Assembly: GCF_019599045.1 (NCBI RefSeq)
Contig: NZ_CP080623.1
Location: 518,501-582,500, forward strand
Length of the DNA: 64,000 nt
Direction of reading: 5' to 3'
DNA from: Roseovarius sp. SCSIO 43702
Lineage (GTDB): Bacteria > Pseudomonadota > Alphaproteobacteria > Rhodobacterales > Rhodobacteraceae
In this document: in pieces, positions 57,452 through 64,000 of the stretch
Position numbering within the stretch: the stretch's first letter is position 1
Layout: each line of letters begins with the position of its first letter
Program-made: the position numbers and the translations under genes
Notes under the pieces: generated by a model
Databases searched by the model: none
The model's input: the letters and a program-made list of their open reading frames with translations, nothing else
Told to the model about the DNA's origin: nothing

Positions 57452-58928
57452 CGACTGGAAATCCCGCGCCGCCGCGCTCTCGATCGAAGGCCGCGCCTTC
57501 ATGGACGGCCGGTTCGTTGACGCGGCCTCGGGGCGGACGTTCCAGAGCGTGAACCCCGCCACCGGGGCGGTGCTTGCCGAGGTGGCCGAGTGCGACGAGG
57601 CCGATGTGGATCGCGCCGTCGCCGCCGCGCGCAAGGCGTTCGAGGACGGGCGCTGGTCGCGCATGGCGCCGGGCGATCGCAAGGGCATTCTGCTGAAACT
57701 CGCCGATCTCATCCGCGAGAACCTCGAGGAGATGGCCCTTCTCGACAGTCTCGACATGGGCAAGCTGGTGCAGGACGCCGTGACCGTGGACGCCCCCGGC
57801 TCGGCGCATTTCTTCCAATGGTATGCCGAGGCCATCGACAAGCTCTACGACGAGGTGGCGCCCACCGGCCCCGGCGACCTTGCGCTCGTGCGGCGGGTGC
57901 CGCTCGGGGTGGTGGGGGCGGTGGTGCCGTGGAACTTCCCGCTCGACATGGCGACGTGGAAGGCGGCGGCGGCGCTGGCCGCGGGCAACTCGGTCGTGCT
58001 CAAGCCGGCCGAGCAATCGCCGCTCTCTGCGCTCAGGCTGGCCGAGCTTGCCGCCGAGGCGGGCGTGCCGGACGGGGTCTTCAACGTCGTGCCCGGCTAC
58101 GGCCAGACGGCCGGTCGCGCGCTTGGCCTTCACATGGACGTGGATTGCCTCGCCTTCACCGGATCGACCGCGACGGGCAAGCGGTTCATGGAGTATTCCG
58201 GCCAGTCGAACCTCAAGCAGGTCTGGCCCGAAACCGGCGGCAAGAGCCCCAACCTCGTCTTCGCCGACTGCCACGACCTCGACGCGGCCGCCGACATGGC
58301 CGCCTTCGGCATCTTCTTCAACCAGGGCGAGGTCTGTTCCGCCAATTCGCGGCTCTATGTCGAACGCTCCATCAAGGACGAGTTCGTCGCCCGCATGATC
58401 GCCCGCGCCGAGGCGACGCAGCCCGGCGATCCGCTTGATCCGGCGTCGAAAATGGGCGCCATCGTGGACGAGAAACAGACCGAGGGGATCATGCGCTTCG
58501 TCGATGCGGGCCGCAAATCCGCCACCCTCGTCACCGGGGGTGAGCGCGTGACCGTGAACGGCAAGGGATGTTTCGTCCGGCCCACCATCTTCGACGACGT
58601 GGCCCATGACGACCCGCTCGCCCGTGACGAGATCTTCGGCCCGGTCCTGTCGGTCATCCCCTTCGACACCGAGGACGAGGCGATCGCCATGGCCAACGAC
58701 TCGGTCTACGGCCTCGCCGCGTCGGTCTGGACCGATGACCTGAGCCGCGCCTGCCGCGTGTCGGACAGGCTGATGGCCGGCACCGTCTCGGTCAACACGG
58801 TCGATGCGCTCTCGGCCCAGACACCGTTCGGCGGGATGAAACAGTCGGGATTCGGTCGCGACCTTTCCCTGCACTCGCTCGACAAGTATACTGCGCTCAA
58901 GACGACGTGGATCAAGTATCGGACATGA
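57432..58928 (+). CDS. Aldehyde dehydrogenase, PuuC-like
   Basis: 498 aa NAD(P)-dependent enzyme. Very close in pattern to E. coli PuuC (gamma-glutamyl-gamma-aminobutyraldehyde dehydrogenase): WYAEAIDKLYDEVAPT, VVPWNFPLDMATWKAAAALAAGNSVVLKP, the base glutamate in VWPETGGKSPN and nucleophile Cys in FNQGEVCSANSRL. It likely oxidises an amino- or imidazole-type aldehyde. The start lies 20 bases inside the Rieske gene, so translation is coupled. It would naturally act after an amine dehydrogenase, such as the one encoded at 59982. Confidence 0.9.
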   Translation: MPHYTYDDWKSRAAALSIEGRAFMDGRFVDAASGRTFQSVNPATGAVLAEVAECDEADVDRAVAAARKAFEDGRWSRMAPGDRKGILLKLADLIRENLEEMALLDSLDMGKLVQDAVTVDAPGSAHFFQWYAEAIDKLYDEVAPTGPGDLALVRRVPLGVVGAVVPWNFPLDMATWKAAAALAAGNSVVLKPAEQSPLSALRLAELAAEAGVPDGVFNVVPGYGQTAGRALGLHMDVDCLAFTGSTATGKRFMEYSGQSNLKQVWPETGGKSPNLVFADCHDLDAAADMAAFGIFFNQGEVCSANSRLYVERSIKDEFVARMIARAEATQPGDPLDPASKMGAIVDEKQTEGIMRFVDAGRKSATLVTGGERVTVNGKGCFVRPTIFDDVAHDDPLARDEIFGPVLSVIPFDTEDEAIAMANDSVYGLAASVWTDDLSRACRVSDRLMAGTVSVNTVDALSAQTPFGGMKQSGFGRDLSLHSLDKYTALKTTWIKYRT

Positions 58929-59893
58929 TCCCTCGTCGAAGAGGGACGCCATTGCCAAGCCGTTATACGCTGCGCCAGCTCGAGTATTTCGTCGCCGTGG
59001 GCGAGGCGGGCTCCATCGCCGCCGCGTCCGAGAAGGTGAACGTGTCATCCCCTTCGATCTCGGCCGCGATCTCGCAGCTCGAACAGGAATTCGGCATCCC
59101 GCTTTTCGTGCGCCAACACGCGCAGGGTCTTGCCCTGACCCAGGGCGGGCGCACCATGCTGGAACAGGCGCGCACCGTCCTGCGCGAGGCCGAGCGCCTC
59201 GTGCAGATGGCCGGCGACATCTCGGGCGAGGTGCGCGGGCCGCTCGCGGTGGGCTGCCTTCTGACCTTCGCGCAGGTGGTCTTGCCCACCATCCGCCGGA
59301 GCTTTGCCGACGCCCACCCCGAAGTCTCGATCCGCCAGTTCGAACTGGACCAGGCCGCGATCTTCAGCACGATCCGCCGGGCCGAGATCGACGTTGCGCT
59401 CACCTACAATCTCGACATCCCCGCCGACCTGCGTTTCGTCCACTTGGCCGAGCTGCCTCCCTACGCCCTCCTGCCCGAGGGCGACCCGCTCGCGGATCGT
59501 GAAACCGTTGCCATCTCCGATCTGCGCGACCGGCCCATGGTGCTTCTCGACCTGCCCTTCAGTGCCGAGTATTTCCTCTCGGTCTTCGATCAGCACGGGC
59601 TGCGTCCCCATATCGTCGAACGCACGCGCGACATGTCGGTGATGCGCAGCCTCGTGGCCAATGGCTTCGGCTATTCCATCGCCAATATCCGCCCGGTCCA
59701 CAACATCTCTCCAGATGGCAAGCCGCTTCGCTGCGTGCCGCTCGAGGGGAAAGTGCGGCCCATGCGCATGGGGCTCCTGATGGCGCAGGATGCCGAGAAC
59801 TCGAGCACGATCCGCGCCTTCGTCGAGCATTGCGCCGGCCTCGCCGAAGAGGGCGCGCTTCCCGGTGTCACCTGCGACACCTGCGGCACTTAG
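58925..59893 (+). CDS. LysR family transcriptional regulator
   Basis: 322 aa from the ATG at 58925, which overlaps the dehydrogenase stop (ATGA). A TTG at 58952 has a better ribosome site (GAAGAGGGAC) and would start just before the helix-turn-helix (YTLRQLEYFVAVGEAGSIAAASEKVNVSSPSISAAISQLEQEFG). The C-terminal LysR effector domain is complete. The protein ends with a small Cys pair (CDTCGT). It probably controls the cluster in which it sits, on the same strand rather than divergent. Confidence 0.9.
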   Translation: MIPRRRGTPLPSRYTLRQLEYFVAVGEAGSIAAASEKVNVSSPSISAAISQLEQEFGIPLFVRQHAQGLALTQGGRTMLEQARTVLREAERLVQMAGDISGEVRGPLAVGCLLTFAQVVLPTIRRSFADAHPEVSIRQFELDQAAIFSTIRRAEIDVALTYNLDIPADLRFVHLAELPPYALLPEGDPLADRETVAISDLRDRPMVLLDLPFSAEYFLSVFDQHGLRPHIVERTRDMSVMRSLVANGFGYSIANIRPVHNISPDGKPLRCVPLEGKVRPMRMGLLMAQDAENSSTIRAFVEHCAGLAEEGALPGVTCDTCGT

Positions 59894-59917
59894 CTGCAAC
59901 CTAACCATTGATTTTGC

Positions 59918-59936
59918 AGGCGCGACTTTTGCGCCT
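59918..59936. promoter_or_regulatory. Inverted repeat AGGCGC-N7-GCGCCT upstream of the flavoprotein gene
   Basis: Perfect 6-bp arms 7 bases apart in the 88-base gap between the LysR gene and the flavoprotein gene. Either a weak terminator for lysR or a regulator site. Confidence 0.35.
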
Positions 59937-59981
59937 CGGCGCCGACGCTATCTTTCGCCGGATCAACACGAGGAGACCCCC

Positions 59982-62051
59982 ATGCGTGATGCACGGTACG
60001 ACATCCTGTTCGACGAGGTCGCGATCGGCCCGCTCAAGGCCAAGAACCGGTTCTACCAGGTGCCGCATTGCAACGGCGGGGGGTATCGCGATCCGTCCGC
60101 GGCGGCCGAGATGCGCGGCGTGAAGGCCGAGGGCGGCTGGGGCGTCATCTTCACCGAACAGTGCGAGATGCACCACACGTCCGAGATCACGCCCTTCATC
60201 GAATTGCGCCTGTGGGAGGACAAGGACATCCCCCAGCTTCGCAAGATGGCCGGCAAGATGAAGGCGCACGGCGCGCTCGCGGGCATCCAGCTTGCCTATT
60301 CCGGCATCAACGGCCCGAACCTCTACACCAAGGAGGTGCCGCTTGCCCCCTCCGCGCTGCCCATCCGCACCTTCACCAACGACCCGGTGAGTGCGCGGGC
60401 GCTGTCGAAATCCGACATCCGTGACCTGCGCCGCTGGTTCGTGAACGCCGCCAAGCGCTGCAAGGAGGCCGATTTCGACCTCATCTGCCTCTACGGGGCG
60501 CATGGTTTCGGAATCTTCCAGCACTTCCTGAGCCGCGCCACCAACCAGCGCGACGATGAATATGGCGGTAGCCTCGAAAACCGCTCGCGCTTCGCGCGCG
60601 AGGTGGTCGCCGACATGCGCGACGCGGTGGGCGACACCATGGCGCTCACCATGCGGGTGTCGCTGGACGAAACGATCGGCGATCTGGGTTTCTCCAACGC
60701 GGAAGTGCGCGATTTCATCGAGATGAATCGCGACCTGCCCGACCTCTGGGATCTCGCGCATGGTTCCTGGGAGGATTGCTCCGGCCCCTCGCGGTTCAAG
60801 GAGGAGGCGGCGCAGTTCGAGCTCATCCAGGCCATCCACGACCTGACCGACAAGCCCATCGTCGGCGTCGGCCGCTTCACCTCGCCCGACGTGATGGTGA
60901 AGATGGTGAAATCCGGCACGCTCGATTTCATCGGCTGTGCGCGGCCCTCCATCGCCGATCCCTTCCTGCCGAAGAAGATCGAGGAAGGCCGCATCGACGA
61001 CATCCGCGAATGCATCGGCTGCAATATCTGCATCACCGGCGACATGACCATGTCGATCAGCCGCTGCACCCAGAATCCTACCTTCATGGAGGAATGGCGC
61101 AAGGGCTGGCACCCCGAACGGATGAACGACAAGGGCCAAAGCTCGAACGTGCTGGTCGTCGGCTCCGGCCCCGCGGGGCTCGAGGCGGCATGGGCGCTCT
61201 GCCGGCGCGGCTACGACGTGGCGGTGGCCGAGGCGAAGGACGTGATCGGCGGCCGCGTCACCCGCGAACGCACCCTGCCGGGCCTTTCCGCCTGGGGCCG
61301 CGTGGTCGATTACCGCGACTACCAGCTTTCGCAGCGCCCGAATGTCGAGATTTACCGCGAAAGCGCGCTCGACGCCGAGAGCATCCTCGAATTCGGGTTC
61401 GAAAACGTCTGCATCGCCACCGGCTCCACCTGGCGCCGAGATGGCGTTTCGCGCCAGCATGTCGTGCCCATGCCCATCGCCGAAGGCGCGAAGGTGCATA
61501 CCCCGGACGACCTGATGACCGGGACCATCCCCTCGGGCAAGATCGTGCTCTTCGACGACGACCATTACTACATGGGCGGTGTCCTGGCCGAGCTTCTGGC
61601 CAGAAACGGCGCCGACGTGACCCTCGTGACCCCGGCGGCTTATGTCAGCGAATGGACCCTCAACACGCTCGAACAGGTGGCCATCCATCCGCGCCTGGTC
61701 GAGGCTGGGGTCGAGATCGTGCTCAACCGCGGCGTGGCCGAGATCGGGGTGGATCACGTCGTGACGAATTGCACCTATACCGGCCGCACCACGCGAATCG
61801 ACTGCGACGCGGTGGTGATGGTCGCCTCTCGCGCCAGCGACGACCAGGTGCATCGCGACCTGCTCGCCCGCCGGGACGACTGGGCCGATGCGGGTATCCG
61901 GTCGGTGAAGGTGATCGGGGACGCCGAGGCGCCCGGTCCCATCGCCTGGGCGACCTATGCCGGCCACCGCTACGCGCGGGAATTGGACGAGCCCGAGCGC
62001 GGCGACGCGCTGCCTTTCCGGCGCGAGATCACGGAGCTTGCCTCCGACTGA
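59982..62051 (+). CDS. Trimethylamine/histamine-dehydrogenase-family Fe-S flavoprotein
   Basis: 689 aa: an FMN barrel (1-340), a 4Fe-4S site (Cys344, 347, 350, 362; CIGCNICI) and an ADP/FAD-binding part from VLVVGSGPAGLEAA. RFYQVPHC carries Cys30, the site of the covalent 6-S-cysteinyl-FMN in trimethylamine dehydrogenase (TMADH), and IGCARPSIADPFLP is identical to TMADH. Aligned to TMADH without gaps at the N-terminus, Tyr60 is Gln60 and Ser74 is Glu74; Trp264 is kept (Trp263), and Trp355 becomes Asp354. From memory this Gln/Glu/Asp set is that of histamine dehydrogenase. Tyr171/His174 of the catalytic group are kept, while the Asp267 position appears as Cys266 next to Asp265. An oxidative deaminase of a polar or aromatic-ring amine is the best guess. 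Confidence 0.85.
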   Translation: MRDARYDILFDEVAIGPLKAKNRFYQVPHCNGGGYRDPSAAAEMRGVKAEGGWGVIFTEQCEMHHTSEITPFIELRLWEDKDIPQLRKMAGKMKAHGALAGIQLAYSGINGPNLYTKEVPLAPSALPIRTFTNDPVSARALSKSDIRDLRRWFVNAAKRCKEADFDLICLYGAHGFGIFQHFLSRATNQRDDEYGGSLENRSRFAREVVADMRDAVGDTMALTMRVSLDETIGDLGFSNAEVRDFIEMNRDLPDLWDLAHGSWEDCSGPSRFKEEAAQFELIQAIHDLTDKPIVGVGRFTSPDVMVKMVKSGTLDFIGCARPSIADPFLPKKIEEGRIDDIRECIGCNICITGDMTMSISRCTQNPTFMEEWRKGWHPERMNDKGQSSNVLVVGSGPAGLEAAWALCRRGYDVAVAEAKDVIGGRVTRERTLPGLSAWGRVVDYRDYQLSQRPNVEIYRESALDAESILEFGFENVCIATGSTWRRDGVSRQHVVPMPIAEGAKVHTPDDLMTGTIPSGKIVLFDDDHYYMGGVLAELLARNGADVTLVTPAAYVSEWTLNTLEQVAIHPRLVEAGVEIVLNRGVAEIGVDHVVTNCTYTGRTTRIDCDAVVMVASRASDDQVHRDLLARRDDWADAGIRSVKVIGDAEAPGPIAWATYAGHRYARELDEPERGDALPFRREITELASD

Positions 62052-62171
62052 CGCACCGTCCGGCGGGCTTAGCCCCACCCCAAGCAAGGCTTCACCTTTT
62101 ACTAGTTCTCGCCCAACGCCCGCATCCGTAAATTCACGCGAAACCCGATTGACGAAGGAAGGACGCGCGAC

Positions 62172-63458
62172 ATGCCGACAGAGAAGACCGATACCGTGGT
62201 GGTGGGCGGCGGCCAGGCCGGCCTCGCCATGAGCGAACACCTCGGCAAGCAGGGCGTCGATCACATCGTGCTCGAACGTCACCGCATCGCCGAGCGCTGG
62301 CGCTCCGAGCGCTGGGATTCGCTCGTCGCGAACGGTCCCGCCTGGCACGACCGTTTCCCCGGCATGAAGTTCGAGGATATCGACCCCGAGGCTTTCGCCC
62401 CGAAAGAGCGGATCGCCGACTATTTCGTCGAATATGCCAAGCGCATCGACGCCCCGATCCGCACCGGGGTCGAGGTCAAGCGCGTGAGCCGCATCGAAGG
62501 CGATCAACGGTTCCGCGTGGAAACCTCCGAGGACGTGATCGACGCGCGCAACGTCGTCGCCGCCACCGGCCCCTTCCAGAAGCCCGCGATCCCCGACGTG
62601 GTGCCTGCCGACGCCGGGCTGGTCCAGATGCACTCGACCGCCTACCGTAACCCCGGGCAATTGCCCGAGGGCGCCGTGCTGGTCGTCGGCTGCGGCTCGT
62701 CGGGCGCGCAGATCGCCGACGAACTCGCCCGCGCGGGCCGCGATGTCTATCTCTCGACGGGCCCCCACGACCGCCCCCCGCGCGCCTATCGCGGCCGCGA
62801 TTTCTGCTGGTGGCTGGGTGTGCTGGGCAAGTGGGAACGGACCGCACCCTCGCCCGAGACCGAGCATGTCACCATCGCCGTCAGTGGTGCCAATGGCGGC
62901 GAGACGGTCGATTTCCGCCGCATGGCCGCCCGCGGCGTCACGCTTCTGGGCCGGACCGAAGGCTACGACAACGGCACGCTCACCTTCGCGGATGATCTTC
63001 AGCGCAACGTGGCGAACGGCGACGCCAACTACCTCGCCGTCCTGCGCGAGGCCGACGCCTATGCCGAGCGCATGGGCCTCGACCTGCCCGAGGAACCCGA
63101 AGCGCACGAGATCGGACCCGATCCCGAGTGTCTCAGGAACCCGATCCTGAGCCTCGACATCGAAAAGGCCGGGATCACCTCGATCATCTGGGCCACCGGC
63201 TTCACGCTCGACTACGGCTGGCTCGAGGTCGACACGTTCGACGAGCGCGGCCGCCCCGTCCACGAGCGCGGCATCTCGCGGGAACCGGGGGTCTATTTCC
63301 TCGGGCTCCCGTGGCAATCGCGCCGTGGCTCCGCGTTCATCTGGGGGGTCTGGCACGATGCGAAATTCATCGCCGACCAGATCGTCATCCAGCGCGCCTA
63401 TAGCGACTACCACGAGGAGGCCGTGAAGGACGCGCGCACACCGCAGGTGGCCGAGTAG
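62172..63458 (+). CDS. Flavin-containing monooxygenase-like FAD/NADPH enzyme
   Basis: 428 aa. FAD motif [16 protein letters not shown] at the N-terminus, NADPH motif [17 protein letters not shown] at about residues 173-190, and a distal ATG-type motif IIWATGF. It resembles the YUC/CzcO-like class B flavoprotein monooxygenases rather than a classical FMO, because the FxGxxxH identifying motif is not obvious. Possible role: oxygenation of an intermediate (for example an imidazole-acetate type acid) formed by the dehydrogenases upstream. GAAGGAAGG precedes the ATG. Last gene of the cluster. Confidence 0.85.
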   Translation: MPTEKTDTVVVGGGQAGLAMSEHLGKQGVDHIVLERHRIAERWRSERWDSLVANGPAWHDRFPGMKFEDIDPEAFAPKERIADYFVEYAKRIDAPIRTGVEVKRVSRIEGDQRFRVETSEDVIDARNVVAATGPFQKPAIPDVVPADAGLVQMHSTAYRNPGQLPEGAVLVVGCGSSGAQIADELARAGRDVYLSTGPHDRPPRAYRGRDFCWWLGVLGKWERTAPSPETEHVTIAVSGANGGETVDFRRMAARGVTLLGRTEGYDNGTLTFADDLQRNVANGDANYLAVLREADAYAERMGLDLPEEPEAHEIGPDPECLRNPILSLDIEKAGITSIIWATGFTLDYGWLEVDTFDERGRPVHERGISREPGVYFLGLPWQSRRGSAFIWGVWHDAKFIADQIVIQRAYSDYHEEAVKDARTPQVAE

Positions 63459-63531
63459 GGCAGGGACGGAAAAAGGGTTTGGCTCTCTCGCGGTTCGTTC
63501 GGAACCACTGAGGCGGTAGCCCAATCGAACA

Positions 63532-63617
63532 TGGTACGGGCGGCCGGACTCGAACCGGCACGGCCTCTCGGCCTGGAGATTTTAAGTCTCCTGTGTCTAC
63601 CATTCCACCACGCCCGC
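63532..63617 (-). tRNA. tRNA-Leu (anticodon UAA)
   Basis: 86 bases with encoded CCA on the minus strand. Acceptor gcgggcg/cgcccgt (one G-U), anticodon stem ggaga/tctcc with loop cttaaaa (UAA), a long variable arm typical of Leu, and T-arm gccggttcgagtccggc. Confidence 0.95.
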
Positions 63618-63658
63618 GGCTCGGCGCGACAATACGGGCTGCGCGCGTGGTGTAAAGT

Positions 63659-64000
63659 TCAGAGCTTCTTCTCTTCCGCCTCGATCACCTGCAGAAGCGC
63701 CCGCTCGCTCAGCCACGGGTTCAGCTCCAGCGCGGCGCGCAGCACGAGCGCCGCTTCCGCCTTGCGGTCGAGCGCGACGAGGGTCAGCGCCTGGCCCGTC
63801 ATCGCCGCGATATGCCGGGGCGACAGCGCCACGGCCCGCTCGAGATCGGGCAGGGCGGCCTCGTAGTCGCCGCGCAGGAAGTTGACGAAGGCGCGCTGGT
63901 TGTATCCCTCGGCATAGTCCGGGCAGTACGCGACCAACCGTCCCGCCGCCTTCCGCGCCCCGGCATAATCGCCCACCTCGCGCCGCCGCATCGCCTCGTC
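63659..64000 (-). CDS. Tetratricopeptide-repeat protein (5' end outside window)
   Basis: At least 113 residues of the C-terminus are seen; the frame stays open to the window edge (…DEAMRRREVGDY), so the true start is outside. Three TPR-like units are visible (GDYAGARKAAGRLVAYCPDYAEGYNQRA, GDYEAALPDLERAVALSPRHIAA, DRKAEAALVLRAALELNPW). Probably an exported or periplasmic protein-protein interaction module, as in other Rhodobacteraceae TPR proteins; function cannot be assigned. Confidence 0.8.
   Translation of the reverse strand, partial: DEAMRRREVGDYAGARKAAGRLVAYCPDYAEGYNQRAFVNFLRGDYEAALPDLERAVALSPRHIAAMTGQALTLVALDRKAEAALVLRAALELNPWLSERALLQVIEAEEKKL

Noticed and set aside
59901..63524. Very long minus-strand open frame (about 1200 codons) opposite the flavoprotein and FMO genes
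   Set aside because: It is a by-product of high GC codon bias. The translation is low-complexity (His/Asp/Gly/Arg-rich) with no domain, while the plus-strand genes have clear catalytic motifs.

Overview
The window is GC-rich chromosomal DNA with tightly packed genes, many ATGA-type overlaps and several GTG/TTG starts. It looks like an alphaproteobacterium of the Rhodobacteraceae (Roseobacter/Rhodobacter group). The reasons are the petP-petR pair next to ilvE, an FYDLN-type acidic protein, ClpS, HemF and ZapE of alphaproteobacterial type, several polyamine-type ABC systems, and the intergenic 'PGLTRDL' repeat and 'GGATATTTC...GGCAAGAAGA' leader motif that I associate with this family. I see no phage, insertion sequence, CRISPR array or plasmid gene.

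Layout. 1-2461 is the end of a spermidine/putrescine-type ABC transporter operon (permease cut by the window edge, permease, ATPase). 2501-4714 is a minus-strand aldehyde dehydrogenase-SDR pair. 5040-8515 holds a cold-shock protein with a strong terminator, queG, and a lone hydantoinase-A-type protein. 8604-14561 is a compact five-gene operon: kbl, a cysteine-synthase-like PLP enzyme, tdh, an FMN/Fe-S/FAD oxidoreductase and an isocitrate-lyase/PEP-mutase-like enzyme. Kbl and Tdh together convert threonine to glycine and acetyl-CoA. 14571-16178 is oxidative repair (a secreted GPx-type peroxidase, msrB, msrA). 16243-20171 has malonyl-CoA synthetase, a DMT transporter and a succinate-semialdehyde-type dehydrogenase.

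20419-28529 is a putrescine uptake and catabolism locus. potF-G-H-I and a PuuB-like oxidase lie on minus; a divergent GntR regulator and a putrescine-type aminotransferase lie on plus. Two copies of a TTTGATCA palindrome mark the two promoters. 28590-30062 is a long orphan gene of unknown function. 30282-37380 combines an ectoine-hydrolase-like M24 protein with a second ABC system (ATPase, binding protein, DUF1330 protein, two unusually enlarged permeases).

37456-55000 is mostly housekeeping: ilvE, petP-petR, leuC-leuD, a membrane protein plus secreted endonuclease/phosphatase-fold protein, hemF, a degenerate SDR, a methyltransferase, clpS, a HAD hydrolase, zapE, an Lrp/LysE pair, a racemase-like protein, accA, a GntR regulator, a metallopeptidase, the FYDLN protein, tRNA-Ala(GGC) and a glutaredoxin-MauE fusion.

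55063-63458 is the most interesting accessory region. It is seven same-strand genes (RidA, DUF1028, Rieske oxygenase, PuuC-like aldehyde dehydrogenase, LysR regulator, trimethylamine/histamine-dehydrogenase-family flavoprotein, FMO-like monooxygenase) that read as a catabolic cluster for an amine. The flavoprotein keeps the covalent-FMN cysteine but has polar/acidic residues where trimethylamine dehydrogenase has its aromatic bowl, a pattern I recall from histamine dehydrogenase. The window ends with tRNA-Leu(UAA) and a truncated TPR protein.
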